Source of the DNA: Cohnella candidum
GTDB taxonomy: Bacteria > Bacillota > Bacilli > Paenibacillales > Paenibacillaceae
DNA length: 64,000 nt
Reading direction: 5' to 3'
Assembly (NCBI RefSeq): GCF_003713065.1
Contig: NZ_CP033433.1
Location: forward strand, 1,957,001 to 2,021,000
Positions within the stretch are counted from its first letter, which is position 1. The number at the start of each line of letters is the position of its first letter. The position numbers were made by a program, and so were the translations under genes. Under the pieces are notes generated by a model. That model was not told where the DNA came from, searched no databases, and was given only the letters and a program-made list of their open reading frames with translations. Positions 1 to 8,732 of the stretch are shown here, one piece after another.

Positions 1-68
1 GGAACCCCGGCGAACGCCTTGGCGATCCCCTCCATGCGGAGCTCGCCGGCGTGGTCCTGTCGATTCAT
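1..68 (-). CDS. Sugar ABC transporter ATP-binding protein, N-terminus only (cut by window edge)
   Basis: Only the first 22 or so residues are in the window. They read MNRQDHAGELRMEGIAKAF and then AGV, which matches the start of RbsA/XylG-type sugar-import ATPases (the usual pattern is L-x-M-x-x-I-x-K-x-F-x-G-V just before Walker A). The ATG at 68 follows an AAAGGAG ribosome site. It lies 76 bp downstream of a periplasmic-type sugar-binding lipoprotein gene on the same strand, which supports an importer operon. The substrate cannot be told from this fragment. Confidence 0.72.
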   Translation of the reverse strand, partial: MNRQDHAGELRMEGIAKAFAGV

Positions 69-97
69 GATCTTCTCTCCTTTCCGCCAGTTTAACA

Positions 98-123
98 GAA
101 AACGGCGCGGTTTTGACCGCGCC
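98..123 (-). terminator. Intercistronic stem-loop between sugar-binding protein and ATPase genes
   Basis: A perfect 7-bp stem, GGCGCGG (104-110) with CCGCGCC (117-123), is followed on the minus strand by GTTTTC. In sugar ABC operons such a hairpin often partly stops transcription or protects the upstream mRNA, so the binding protein is made in excess over the ATPase and permease. That role here is inferred. Confidence 0.55.
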
Positions 124-144
124 GCGCCATTTTTCTTCCTGCTT

Positions 145-1275
145 TTATTTGCCTGCGGCCGCTTCGAGGGCTTTCAGGTAATCCGTGTTGCCCGCGTCGC
201 TTTGTCCCCAGCCTTCGACGTATTGCGCCAGGTCGGCCGTCGTAACGGCTTTATCCTTCGGCAGCATGTCGCGGGTGACGAAAACCGGCGCCAGTTGAAC
301 CGTGGCTTCGGTTTGGTCGCCGTGCAGCTTCTGGTACAGGTAGCGGACTTGGACGGTGCCGATCGAGGTCGGATCCACGGCTGCGGACGCAACCCAAGGG
401 CTGGTCGGATCCTGGATCATTTTCAGGTCCTCGTCGCTGAGGTCGATGCCGTAGATTTTGATGTCGTCGCGGCCGGCTTGCTTGATCGCGTTAGCTGCGC
501 CTTTGGCGAATTCGTCCCAGGAAGCGAATACCGCCGCGATGTCGCCTTTGTTCGGGTATTGCTTCAGAACGGCTTCCATCTTGTTCTGCGTGTCGAGCTG
601 CGGGTTGGAAGCATCGCCGAACGCCGCGACTTCTTTGATGTTCGGGTTTTGCTCCAGGAATTTCTTATAGGAGATTTGACGGCTTTCCATCGGAGGGAAA
701 CCGGCTACCCACACTTTAACGATGTTGCCTTTGGCTCCCGTTTGTTTCGCCAGCTCGCCCAACGTCATTTCAGCCATCTTCTGGTCGTCTTGCGCCAGGT
801 TCGTCACGCCTTCGATTCCGTTCAAGCCGGAGTCGAACGCGACGACCGGGATTTTCGCTTCCAGCGCTTTGTTTACGCCGGCCGTCAGGGCGCCGGCGTC
901 GCCGTGGTCAAGCAGGATGCCGTCGAATTTCTGGGCAACCGCGGAATCCAGGTTCGCCGACATTTTGTTCAGGTCGTTGTCGGAAGCCATGACGGTCACT
1001 TCGCCGCCGTATTTGGCGACTTGTTTTTTAACGCCGTCGACGTATTGCGCCGAGAACGTGCCGGTGTTAAAGCGCATGATCAAGGCGATTTTCTTGCCTT
1101 TCAACGCGTCCGCGTCGCTTGCTCCGCTTGCGGATGCGGATGCGGATGACGCTGCGGAAGCCGCCGGCGAGCTTGCCGCCGCGTTGTTTTCTTCTTTTTT
1201 GCCGCAAGCCGCGAGCACCAGCACGAGTGCCAGGATCAGCGACAGCACGGCGGCCGTCTGTTTTCTCTTTGCCAT
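145..1275 (-). CDS. Sugar-binding lipoprotein of an ABC importer (periplasmic-binding-protein type 1 fold)
   Basis: A 376-aa extracytoplasmic solute receptor. Residues 1-24 are a lipoprotein signal with the lipobox LAAC (Cys24). A Ser/Ala-rich linker (about 30-52) leads into a LacI/RbsB-like ligand-binding domain: KKIALIMRFNTGTFSAQ near residue 60, then the hinge-region stretch DGILLDHGDAGAL. The family (RbsB/XylF-like, Peripla_BP_4) binds pentoses, hexoses or related small ligands; the ligand here is not predictable. The ATG at 1275 follows GGGGAGGAACTGAA. The importer ATPase starts 76 bp downstream, and a minus-strand promoter lies at 1320-1348. The Ser/Ala linker is encoded by near-repeated GCN/TCN codons. 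Confidence 0.88.
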   Translation of the reverse strand: MAKRKQTAAVLSLILALVLVLAACGKKEENNAAASSPAASAASSASASASGASDADALKGKKIALIMRFNTGTFSAQYVDGVKKQVAKYGGEVTVMASDNDLNKMSANLDSAVAQKFDGILLDHGDAGALTAGVNKALEAKIPVVAFDSGLNGIEGVTNLAQDDQKMAEMTLGELAKQTGAKGNIVKVWVAGFPPMESRQISYKKFLEQNPNIKEVAAFGDASNPQLDTQNKMEAVLKQYPNKGDIAAVFASWDEFAKGAANAIKQAGRDDIKIYGIDLSDEDLKMIQDPTSPWVASAAVDPTSIGTVQVRYLYQKLHGDQTEATVQLAPVFVTRDMLPKDKAVTTADLAQYVEGWGQSDAGNTDYLKALEAAAGK

Positions 1276-1319
1276 TTCAGTTCCTCCCCGAATGCTTGTC
1301 CCTTTGTAACTAGCTTTTA

Positions 1320-1348
1320 CATTAACATGGTAATTCCGAGTACGTCAA
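1320..1348 (-). promoter_or_regulatory. Sigma-A-type promoter for the sugar ABC operon
   Basis: On the minus strand TTGACG (1348-1343) and TTAATG (1325-1320) are separated by exactly 17 bp, ahead of the binding-protein start at 1275. Five of six bases match the -35 consensus; the -10 is weaker. Confidence 0.55.
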
Positions 1349-1514
1349 TCGGGTTTATCCGTCCGGTTTTCATTTTTCACATTTTCGACAAAATTCTGCG
1401 TAAACCGCCGGTAAAATTTACATTTCTCCGTTGATTCGGACAGGATCGGACATTAGTCTTAGGAAAAAAGAACCGACGGAGTCTCTCCGGACAGGTGACA
1501 TTGGGGAGTGGAAA

Positions 1515-3260
1515 ATGAAGAAACGACTGGACTTCACGATACGCAGAAGATTGCTGTTGGTTTGCTCCATTCTCTTGGTGATTCCGATTTTGACCTTGGG
1601 AGCGATCACTTATCAGGTCTCTTCCAAAGAAACCACGAAACAGATAGAAAGCGGCTTGCGCAACAACGTCAGGCTGGCGGCGGAAATGACCCGCTCCCTT
1701 CAAACGGCCGTGGACAACGGAGCCATGACGAAAGAAGAAGCGCAAGAAAGCCTGCGCGTTACGCTCTTGGGAACCAAGAACGCGGATGGTACGCGGCCCA
1801 TCAATCCGCATATCGATCTGGGGGAAAACGGCTACTACTTCGTTCTCGACGGAAAAGGAAACCTGCTGGCCCATCCTCTGTTGGAAGGCCAGAATATATG
1901 GGACAAGAAGACCTCTACCGGGACTTACTATATTCAAGACTTGATCGGCAAAGCGGAAGCAGGCGGAGGATTCACCTATTACGATTGGCCGCTCCCGAAC
2001 GCCAAGAAAGAAGCCCTGAAAGTCGCCTATGCCGAGAAGGAGCCGACGTGGGGCTGGATCATTGCCGCAGGTTCGTACATGAAGGATTATGACGCCGGCA
2101 AAAACCACATCCTGCACGCCATGCTCATCACGCTTGCCGCATGCCTCGCGGCCGGCATGGGAGCGCTGACCTGGTTCGCGGTTTCGCTCAGCCGCCCCCT
2201 CGTCCGCATGGCGGACCAGGCGGAACGGATGTCCCTGGGAGATTTGACCGGAACGGGACTCGAGATCGATCGCCGTGACGAAATCGGAAAACTTGCGCTC
2301 GCTTTCAATCATCTGCAAAGCAACTTGAAAGAGTTGATCGGCAGCCAGCTTCAGAGCGCGAACGAGCTGGCCGAATCCTCCTCGATGCTTAACCGCGTCA
2401 TCTCGGACGCCGTGGAGGCCGTTAACCAAACTTCTCAGGCGATCAACCAGGTCGCGGCCAATAACGAATCCCAAGCTGCCGGCTTGGGTCAAACTTCCAG
2501 AGCCATGGAGGAGATCGCGGCCGGCATCCAGCAGGTCGCCACCATCTCCGCCAATGCCCACGCCTCCTCCGTCGGCACGCTGAACGAGGCCGAAAACGGC
2601 AGCCGCCTCATCCGCCTGTCAACCGAGCGGATGGCGGCGGTCAACGAAACCGTCGGGAACTTAAGCGATGTCGTGAACCAGTTAGGCGAACGTTCCGGAC
2701 AGATCGGCGAGATCGCCGGAACCCTTCAGGAGATCTCGGCCCAGACGAACCTCCTCGCCTTGAACGCCTCGATCGAGGCGGCACGGGCGGGAGATCAGGG
2801 CAAGGGCTTTGCCGTCGTGGCGGGAGAAATCCGCAAATTGGCCGAGCGTTCCACCGAATCGGCCGTACAAGTTTCTGCCCTGATCGAATCGATTCGGAAC
2901 GATATCGAAGACGCGGTAGCTTCGATGGGGAAAGGCGAAACCGAAGCGGAGGCCGGCGTCGCCGCCATCCGGGAAACCGGCGAAGCCTTCGAACGGATTC
3001 TCCTGGCGACCCGCGGCGTCGTGGAACACGCCATTGAGACTTCGTCCGCCTCCGAGCAGATGTCCGCCAGTTCGCAGGAAATTTCGGCCACGCTGACCGA
3101 AATCGAGCGCAATTCCTTCGGCACGGCGGGAGCCGCCCAGACGGTCGCCGCCGCAGCCGAAGAGCAACTCGCCTCCATGGAGGAAATCTCATCTTCCGCT
3201 CGGAAACTCGCTCAATGGTCGGATGCGATGAAACGCATGACCGACCGGTTCAAAGTCTAA
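1515..3260 (+). CDS. Methyl-accepting chemotaxis protein with extracellular single-Cache sensor
   Basis: A 581-aa chemoreceptor. The first transmembrane helix (about 10-32) is followed by a single Cache domain with the typical GYYFVLD...HP pattern, the YDWP turn and a [11 protein letters not shown] end (to about residue 195). A second helix (about 207-228) is followed by HAMP (to about 285) and the long coiled-coil signalling domain, whose hairpin tip reads [20 protein letters not shown]. It would bind a small ligand outside the cell and control CheA. The start chosen is ATG 1515 (MKKRLDF): the frame stays open upstream to 1431, but the signal-anchor pattern and the GGGGAG site fit 1515. It stands alone between convergent neighbours. 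Confidence 0.9.
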   Translation: MKKRLDFTIRRRLLLVCSILLVIPILTLGAITYQVSSKETTKQIESGLRNNVRLAAEMTRSLQTAVDNGAMTKEEAQESLRVTLLGTKNADGTRPINPHIDLGENGYYFVLDGKGNLLAHPLLEGQNIWDKKTSTGTYYIQDLIGKAEAGGGFTYYDWPLPNAKKEALKVAYAEKEPTWGWIIAAGSYMKDYDAGKNHILHAMLITLAACLAAGMGALTWFAVSLSRPLVRMADQAERMSLGDLTGTGLEIDRRDEIGKLALAFNHLQSNLKELIGSQLQSANELAESSSMLNRVISDAVEAVNQTSQAINQVAANNESQAAGLGQTSRAMEEIAAGIQQVATISANAHASSVGTLNEAENGSRLIRLSTERMAAVNETVGNLSDVVNQLGERSGQIGEIAGTLQEISAQTNLLALNASIEAARAGDQGKGFAVVAGEIRKLAERSTESAVQVSALIESIRNDIEDAVASMGKGETEAEAGVAAIRETGEAFERILLATRGVVEHAIETSSASEQMSASSQEISATLTEIERNSFGTAGAAQTVAAAAEEQLASMEEISSSARKLAQWSDAMKRMTDRFKV

Positions 3261-3288
3261 TCTAATCCCGAATCCCCAAAATGAAAAG

Positions 3289-3326
3289 AAGCTGACCCCC
3301 GGTGATCCCGGTCGTCAGCTTTTTTC
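3289..3326. terminator. Bidirectional terminator between chemoreceptor and spoIVA
   Basis: AAGCTGAC (3289-3296) pairs with GTCAGCTT (3314-3321), followed by TTTTTT on the plus strand and CTTTT on the minus strand. It serves two convergent genes. Confidence 0.8.
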
Positions 3327-3332
3327 GTTTCG

Positions 3333-4811
3333 TTACAGGATGATGGCGATCAAACCGCCGGAGCCTTCGTTGATGATGCGCCCGAGGGTCTCTTGGAGCT
3401 TATAGCGGGCATTGTCGGGCATCATCGCGATTTTGCCCTGGATGCCTTCGCGCACGATGGAGTGCAGCGACCGGCCGAAAATGTCGGACTCCCAAATTTT
3501 GATCGGGTCCTTCTCGAAGTCTTGCATCAGATAGCGCACGAGCTCTTCGCTCTGTTTCTCGGTGCCGATGATCGGAGCGAATTCGGACTCCACGTCGACG
3601 CGGATCATGTGGATGGACGGAGCGGTCGCTTTCAGGCGCACGCCGAAACGGGAGCCTTGGCGGATAAGTTCCGGTTCGTCCAGCACCATTTCCTTCAGCG
3701 TCGGGGCCGCTATGCCGTAGCCGGTCGTCTTCACCATTTCGAGCGCTTCGGCGAACCGGTCGTATTCGCGTTTGGCGTGGGCGAATTCCTGCATCAGCTG
3801 CAGGAGATGATCCTTGCCGCGAATTTCGGTTCCGACGACCTCCATCAGGATGCGGTCGTACAGCTCATCCGGCGCGTACAGGTCGATCTCGGCGACGCCC
3901 TGCCCCATGTTCATGCCGCTGAGGCCGGCGCGGGCCACGAAGTCGTATTCCATGAACTGGGCGACGACGCGGTCGACGTCCCTCAGCCTGCGGATGTCCT
4001 TCACCGTCTCGCGGACGGAGCTTTCATAGCTGGAGCGCAGCCAGTGCCCTTCGTTCAGGACCATGACCCAGCTCGGGAGATTGACGTTCACTTCGTGCAC
4101 CGGGAATTCGTACAGCACTTCCCGCAGCACGCCCATGACTTCTTCCTCGCCCATCGTAGCCGCGGAGAGCGTCATGACGGGAATGTCGTATTTGGCGGCC
4201 AGCTCGCTTCTCAGCGCCTGGGCTTCCTCGCTTCTGGGACGGGCGGAGTTCACGACGAGCACGAACGGCTTGCCGACTTCCTTGAGCTCGTTGACGACGC
4301 GTTCTTCGGCGTCGATATACGCGCTGCGCGGAATTTCCGCGATCGATCCGTCCGTCGTGACCACGACGCCAAGCGTCGAGTGCTCTTGGATGACTTTGCG
4401 GGTGCCGATTTCGGCCGCTTCCTGGAACGGGATCGGCTCTTCGAACCACGGCGTCGAAATCATTCTCGGGCCGCCTTCGTCCTCGAAGCCTTTGGCGCCG
4501 TCCACCGTATATCCGACGCAATCGACGAGCCGGACGTTGACGTCCAGCCCTTCGGCGACTTTGATCTGCACCGCGTTGTTCGGCACGAACTTCGGCTCCG
4601 TCGTCATGATCGTACGGCCTGCCGCGCTTTGCGGCAATTCGTCGATCGCGCGGATCCGATCGGCTTCGTGCGCAATGTTGGGCAGCACGACGGTTTCCAT
4701 AAACCGTTTGATGAAGGTCGATTTGCCCGTCCGTACGGCGCCGACGACCCCGAGGTAGATATCGCCGCCGGTACGCTCGGCAATATCCTTGAAAATGTCC
4801 ACTTTTTCCAC
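3333..4811 (-). CDS. spoIVA: Stage IV sporulation protein A, spore coat basement-layer ATPase
   Basis: SpoIVA is the ATPase that polymerises on the forespore surface and anchors the spore coat and cortex signalling. The translation is almost textbook: VEKVDIFKDIAERTGG at the N-terminus, Walker A ...GAVRTGKST with Lys30, and the hydrophobic C-terminus ending LIAIIL. With the GTG start at 4811, preceded by GGGAGGG, the protein is 492 aa, the same length as the B. subtilis protein; a longer frame to 4925 adds residues foreign to the family. In B. subtilis it is transcribed in the mother cell by sigma-E and lies beside yphF, as here in broad terms. Confidence 0.97.
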   Translation of the reverse strand: MEKVDIFKDIAERTGGDIYLGVVGAVRTGKSTFIKRFMETVVLPNIAHEADRIRAIDELPQSAAGRTIMTTEPKFVPNNAVQIKVAEGLDVNVRLVDCVGYTVDGAKGFEDEGGPRMISTPWFEEPIPFQEAAEIGTRKVIQEHSTLGVVVTTDGSIAEIPRSAYIDAEERVVNELKEVGKPFVLVVNSARPRSEEAQALRSELAAKYDIPVMTLSAATMGEEEVMGVLREVLYEFPVHEVNVNLPSWVMVLNEGHWLRSSYESSVRETVKDIRRLRDVDRVVAQFMEYDFVARAGLSGMNMGQGVAEIDLYAPDELYDRILMEVVGTEIRGKDHLLQLMQEFAHAKREYDRFAEALEMVKTTGYGIAAPTLKEMVLDEPELIRQGSRFGVRLKATAPSIHMIRVDVESEFAPIIGTEKQSEELVRYLMQDFEKDPIKIWESDIFGRSLHSIVREGIQGKIAMMPDNARYKLQETLGRIINEGSGGLIAIIL

Positions 4812-5118
4812 TGAGATTCCCTCCCATCGTAATCGCGAAACCTTCGTGACCCGCCAGCGCGACGGAACTCGTACACGAACTTGGACTGGTAACATTCTAT
4901 GAACGCAAAACGGGAATATGCCCATTCCGCGCGCAAATGTTTCCCATGCCGACGTACGCCCGCCGGCGCTCCTGTTTGTTCCTCAAAAAGCATATGAGAA
5001 GGGATATGCGCGTATGTCTACCATTTTTCTTAATTTCGTGCAAACAGATGTCGTTTTTTGCTAGGAAACTGGTATAATAGACCCAGATTTCATACCATAT
5101 TTCGGAAGGAAGTCCCCA
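4812..5118. other. Intergenic region between divergent spoIVA and a secreted-protein gene
   Basis: No gene was seen in these 307 bases. The minus strand has CATATG at 4991-4996 with ACATAC (5017-5012) about 15 bp upstream. This loosely resembles a sigma-E promoter for spoIVA (ATA upstream of a CATA-type -10), but the fit is weak. The plus-strand promoter near 5073 is listed separately. Confidence 0.35.
5073..5078 (+). promoter_or_regulatory. Extended -10 promoter for the fibronectin-type secreted protein
   Basis: TATAAT at 5073-5078 is preceded by TG plus one base (CTGGTATAAT), an extended -10. The -35 region (GTCGTT) is poor. The predicted start point is about 35 bp ahead of the ATG at 5119. 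Confidence 0.6.
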
Positions 5119-5886
5119 ATGAAAAAAATCGCACGCCCGATCCAACTCCTGATGCTTCTGAGTTTGCTGCTCTCCTTCGCCCTGCCTGCCGCCGCGGAAT
5201 CCGAATCTTCCGCAAGCGCGGAAAATCCAGCCGTCGGCGAGATCCTCATCGAGGCCATACCCGGCGACGCCGCGCTGACCATCTCTTTCCCCAAAGTAGA
5301 TACCCTCGGAAACGCAGCCGACAGCTTCGAAATTTCGGTATTTACCGGGGAACCCGACCCGGCCGCAACGCCCGTCGTCATCGCCGCAGAATCGGTTAAG
5401 GGCGACACGGTGGAATATACCGCGAATAAGCTCGTGAACAATACGCCCTACTCCGTATCGGTCGTAGGCAAAACGAAAGACGGAAGCATCGTGAGCAACG
5501 GCAACGGCTTCGGCGTCCCTTTCCGGATGCCGGGCAAGATGCCGGGTCTCGTAGTCACTGCTGGCGACGCCCAAATTACGGTCACCTTCTCGAAGCTCCC
5601 CGCTTCGGATAAGGCCGCCACGTACCAGATTCACTGGTGGACCGAAGTGGACAAGAAGACCAAAGAGCCCAAATTCCAGAAGCCGATCATCATTAAGGCG
5701 TCCGACGTTAAAAACAAAACCTACACGTATACCTTCAAGAAGATGAAAAACGGCACGACCTATCATTTCAACGTATTCGCGGAAGATACGAGCGGCCAGA
5801 TCCTTTACCTGTCCCAAGACGTGACGGCCGCGCCCGCGAAAGCGAAACCCGTGAAAGCGAACCCGGGCAAAGGCAAAAAGAAATAA
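5119..5886 (+). CDS. Secreted protein with two fibronectin type III-like domains
   Basis: A 255-aa exported protein. A Sec signal peptide (about 1-26, ending LPAAAES) is followed by two beta-sandwich repeats, about 40-130 and 140-235. Each has the FnIII ending in which a Y/T-rich strand precedes a turn: NKLVNNTPYSVSVVG and KKMKNGTTYHFNVFA. The C-terminus is a Lys/Pro tail (KAKPVKANPGKGKKK) that could bind teichoic acids or DNA. No catalytic domain is present, so a wall-associated or adhesive role is inferred. AAGGAAG precedes the ATG. It is transcribed alone and ends at a strong terminator. Confidence 0.75.
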   Translation: MKKIARPIQLLMLLSLLLSFALPAAAESESSASAENPAVGEILIEAIPGDAALTISFPKVDTLGNAADSFEISVFTGEPDPAATPVVIAAESVKGDTVEYTANKLVNNTPYSVSVVGKTKDGSIVSNGNGFGVPFRMPGKMPGLVVTAGDAQITVTFSKLPASDKAATYQIHWWTEVDKKTKEPKFQKPIIIKASDVKNKTYTYTFKKMKNGTTYHFNVFAEDTSGQILYLSQDVTAAPAKAKPVKANPGKGKKK

Positions 5887-5897
5887 ACGACCGCATC

Positions 5898-5963
5898 AAA
5901 AAGAAACCTCATCTTCGCGTAATGGTAGTGGTACTGCCATTTACGTAAGAGAGGTTTCTTTTT
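5898..5963 (+). terminator. Long hairpin terminator after the fibronectin-type gene
   Basis: AAAAAGAAACCTC (5898-5910) is the exact inverse of GAGGTTTCTTTTT (5951-5963). The intervening bases hold a second near-palindrome around TAATGGTAG...CTGCCATTTA. The structure works on both strands. Confidence 0.75.
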
Positions 5964-6000
5964 GTTGTCGGACATCCGCTTTTAGGCAGCCTTGACTGAG

Positions 6001-6185
6001 CTAACGGAACGGAGAGGCGTTATTTGATGGAAAAAGGTCACTTTTTGAATCTAACGGAACTCAGCGACCTTATTGTCCGACTTTTGCGAAGAATTGGCCT
6101 CAAAGTTGCTGAATAGCGGCGCTGAGTTCCGTTAGCATCGAAATGAGTTTTAAATAACGGGAATAAGGTCGCTGAGTTCCGTTGC
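6001..6185. repeat. Cluster of four ~25-bp repeats in facing orientation
   Basis: A motif of the form CTAACGGAAC(TCAGCG..)..TTATT occurs four times: plus strand at 6001-6025 and 6051-6075, minus strand at 6112-6136 and 6162-6185. The second and fourth copies share a perfect 22-base inverted match (6053-6074 with 6162-6183) that begins AACGGAACTCAG and ends CCTTATT. The cluster fills the 240 bp between the terminator at 5963 and the end of the MFS gene at 6205. No open reading frame fits. It looks like a dispersed palindromic (REP/MITE-like) intergenic element; copy number elsewhere is unknown. Confidence 0.75.
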
Positions 6186-6204
6186 AATGAAATGACGAGT
6201 AGAT

Positions 6205-7428
6205 TCAGACGGATTCAACGACATGTTCATTCGCATGGTGCCGAAGCCGAGCCTTTCTCTCCGCCAGTAATCCCGCCGAGTACGCCAGCAGGAACAAAAC
6301 CATGAAGCCGGCGGAAATGCGATACATCCCCGCGTAGCCGGCAGCTCCCGCGACCGCCCCGAGGAGCAGGGAACCTGCCCCGACGCCGAGATCGATCGAA
6401 TTGTAATAGAGGCTGTTCGCCGCCCCGTGATGCCGAGGCTCCGCCAACCTCAGCATCCAAGCCTGCGTCGTCAGCTGAATGGCGCCGAAGCCGGCACCGA
6501 ACAGCAGCGCGGACGCGAGGACGAGCGTCAGGTTATGCGCATAGGACAGCAGCAGCATGCTTCCCATAACCGCAAAAGACGCGGGGATCAAGACCGCCAT
6601 GTGACCTCTTCGGTCGAAGATCCGTCCCGCGATCGGCCGCACCGCCACGATGGAAATCACCGAGACGAGGAAAAACAAGCCGATTTGCGGAATGCCGATT
6701 TCCTGGCCGTAAAGGCCGAGAAACCCGAGCAATCCTCCGTAGATCAAAGAAAGCAATGCGTTCAACGCGGCCGGGAGCAGCGTCATCGAATTCATCCGGC
6801 CGGAGCCGGCCCCGCCGGCATCCGGGCTCGCTTTCTTCGTCGGCTGCGCGGGAATGCCTCGGCTGAATAGCAACAGAGGGATGATGACGGCGGCGGCGCA
6901 AGCGCCGAGCTCAGACAGGACATGGATGCCGGACTGCTCGAGCAATTGGATCCCGAGAGCAGGCCCGACCGACATCGCCAGGCTCGTGGAATAGCCGAAA
7001 TAACCGATTCCTTCCCCCATGCGGCGGACGGGAATGATCTGCGATACCATCGTCGGAACGACGGTGCTCGCCCACCCGAAGCCGATCCCGTGGGCCGCGC
7101 GCAAGATCAGCAGCGTAGGAATGGAAGTGGCGTACGGGTAAGCGAAGATGGCGACGGCGGCCAGCGCGAGGCCCGCCATCAGCACGACGTTGCGGTGCAT
7201 CACCTTCATCGCGTAAGCGGCCATGAACCTCGCGGCGATGGCCGAGACGGCGAACATGGTCGTCAACAGGCTGATGGTCACGTTATCCGGTTGAAACCTT
7301 TCCTTCACGTATCCGGGCAAGGGCGACAACAACATGTGCAAACTCAAAAACAGCAAAAAATAACCGATCGTCAAGGCGATGAACGACCGGGTCCACAAGT
7401 TTTCCTGCTTCGGCAGCAAGGCATTCAC
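6205..7428 (-). CDS. MFS transporter, drug-efflux type
   Basis: A 407-aa protein with about 12 hydrophobic helices and a major-facilitator layout. The loop after helix 2 (KVMHRN) and the glycine-rich helix 5 (GYFGYSTSLAMSVGPALG) resemble the antiporter motif of efflux pumps. It starts at GTG 7428, overlapping the stop of the upstream marR gene by four bases (GTGA), so the two are translationally coupled. The substrate is unknown. The pairing suggests that a compound sensed by the MarR protein is exported. Confidence 0.82.
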   Translation of the reverse strand: MNALLPKQENLWTRSFIALTIGYFLLFLSLHMLLSPLPGYVKERFQPDNVTISLLTTMFAVSAIAARFMAAYAMKVMHRNVVLMAGLALAAVAIFAYPYATSIPTLLILRAAHGIGFGWASTVVPTMVSQIIPVRRMGEGIGYFGYSTSLAMSVGPALGIQLLEQSGIHVLSELGACAAAVIIPLLLFSRGIPAQPTKKASPDAGGAGSGRMNSMTLLPAALNALLSLIYGGLLGFLGLYGQEIGIPQIGLFFLVSVISIVAVRPIAGRIFDRRGHMAVLIPASFAVMGSMLLLSYAHNLTLVLASALLFGAGFGAIQLTTQAWMLRLAEPRHHGAANSLYYNSIDLGVGAGSLLLGAVAGAAGYAGMYRISAGFMVLFLLAYSAGLLAERKARLRHHANEHVVESV

Positions 7429-7877
7429 TCCGTTTCCTGATGATTCAAGCGATCTACGTTGTCATTGATGGCACTTAGCCACGCAAGCATTTGCGCGTAT
7501 TGATCGGGCGTCAATCCTTCGCAGGCGTCCCGGATCGTTTCACGTTCCACGGGCGCTGCCAGTTCGACCGTCCTTCTCCCTTTGTCGGTGATGCTAACCT
7601 CGAAAGAGCGCCGGTCGTGTGCTCCGGGCTTTTTCTCAATGAACCCTTTCGCCTCCAGCGCATCCAAAATCCGCGTCGTCGTCGGCTTGTCTTTGCCCGA
7701 ACGTTCCGCGATTTCTTTCTGGATTTGGCCGTCGCGCTCGCCGACGCGGTACAGCACCGCCCATTGCTCCGGCGTCAGATCGAGCGCCCGGAGCCGGGAG
7801 TACAGCAGCCCGGATATTTTCCGGTAGGTCACGCCAATGGCAAAGCCCATCGATTGGTCCAACCCTTCTACATGCAT
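7425..7877 (-). CDS. MarR-family transcriptional regulator
   Basis: A 150-aa winged-helix repressor. The MarR core is clear: LTPEQWAVLYRVGERDG, then the recognition helix region KPTTTRILDALEAKGFIEK and the wing DRRSFEVSITDKGRR (about residues 35-105). Helices at both ends would form the dimer. ATG 7877 follows AAAGGGG. It is first in a two-gene operon with the MFS pump, and a palindrome lies over its own promoter (7903-7929), so autorepression relieved by a ligand is likely. Confidence 0.88.
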   Translation of the reverse strand: MHVEGLDQSMGFAIGVTYRKISGLLYSRLRALDLTPEQWAVLYRVGERDGQIQKEIAERSGKDKPTTTRILDALEAKGFIEKKPGAHDRRSFEVSITDKGRRTVELAAPVERETIRDACEGLTPDQYAQMLAWLSAINDNVDRLNHQETE

Positions 7878-7902
7878 GTTCCCGTCCCCTTTCGAGCATT
7901 AG

Positions 7903-7943
7903 TTGTTACAATAATTATTGCATAAACAACTCTATCAAGTCAA
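7903..7943 (-). promoter_or_regulatory. Promoter and MarR-type operator of the marR-MFS operon
   Basis: Minus-strand -35 TTGACT (7943-7938) and -10-like AATAAT 18 bp downstream. The -10 lies inside a palindrome centred on the perfect 12-mer CAATAATTATTG (7909-7920), with outer arms TTGTT (7903) and AACAA (7929). A repressor bound here would block RNA polymerase. The site is 26 bp from the marR start codon. Confidence 0.65.
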
Positions 7944-7970
7944 TAAAAAAAGAGAACCTGGCGGTCCTCT
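7944..7970 (-). terminator. Terminator of the operon ending with the YphF-like lipoprotein gene
   Basis: On the minus strand AGAGGACC (7970-7963) pairs with GGTTCTCT (7958-7951), followed by a run of seven Ts. It lies 22 bp after the stop at 7992. Confidence 0.75.
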
Positions 7971-7991
7971 TTAACTGCACTTTGATCGCGT

Positions 7992-8732
7992 TTATTTTGC
8001 CGCCGCTTCCGCCACTGGCTGCGGACTGCCGTTCACGGACCGGTAAGCCGGGGATTTCACGGGCACGTAAACCGAAGCTTCCGTCAGCCGGGCCCGCAAA
8101 TCCTCATCCGTTTTCGCCGTACCGCCTGCCTTCTTCATCGCTTCCGCGATGTCCACCGCGTAGTCGGCGTACACGCGCCCTTGATCGTCCACCATCAATT
8201 CCAGCGGGTGGTGCGAGTAAGGGCTGTTCAAGGATGGCCGGGACGTTCCGAGCTTGCCGAAATCGAGATAGCGGAATCCCGGGTAAGCTTCATCGCCCGA
8301 CGGATTCGCGTTCCCGTGGGCGCTCCGGTACGCGTCCACCTTCTTCTGTACGTCGGAAATGCCCTGATAGACGGCAATGTCCAGCAGTTTGACCCGGGGA
8401 TTCGTTTCTTCGTCGATGATCAGGAAGACGTATCCGCCCCCGTTTTCGAACGCCAACTTGGGGACGCTTTCGACGTATCCCATCCGCTTCATTTTGGCGA
8501 AATCGACTTTGTATTTCTCATAAACCGGGACCGTCGCCTCCGCGTTCAGGATCGGCAGCAGCCCCGTCGCTTCCTTATAGCGGTTCACGGCGTCCTGGAC
8601 CGTATCCGCTGCGCCTTTGGCCGATGCGTTGTTGCCGGGCGTTTGATCCTCCGGATACAGGCAGCCCGACAAGAGCGCGAGAAGCGCGATGCTGGCCGCC
8701 AGAACGGACCACCTCGGCAGTTTTACGTTCAC
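7992..8732 (-). CDS. Lipoprotein of the YphF (DUF3939-like) type
   Basis: A 246-aa lipoprotein: signal segment with lipobox LSGC (Cys24), then one soluble domain with no recognised catalytic motif. The middle reads FENGGGYVFLIIDEETNPRV and the C-terminal part YSHHPLELMVDDQGRVYADY. In B. subtilis, yphF (a lipoprotein of unknown role) sits between spoIVA and yphE, and this gene holds the equivalent place, so the assignment rests on position and size. The start is one of two adjacent GTG codons (8735 or 8732). The second overlaps the upstream ferredoxin stop as GTGA, pointing to coupling. Function unknown. Confidence 0.7.
   Translation of the reverse strand: MNVKLPRWSVLAASIALLALLSGCLYPEDQTPGNNASAKGAADTVQDAVNRYKEATGLLPILNAEATVPVYEKYKVDFAKMKRMGYVESVPKLAFENGGGYVFLIIDEETNPRVKLLDIAVYQGISDVQKKVDAYRSAHGNANPSGDEAYPGFRYLDFGKLGTSRPSLNSPYSHHPLELMVDDQGRVYADYAVDIAEAMKKAGGTAKTDEDLRARLTEASVYVPVKSPAYRSVNGSPQPVAEAAAK

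Noticed and set aside
3393-4814. Plus-strand 473-codon frame opposite spoIVA
   Set aside because: Shadow of spoIVA; composition is His/Asp/Val-biased and no motif is visible.
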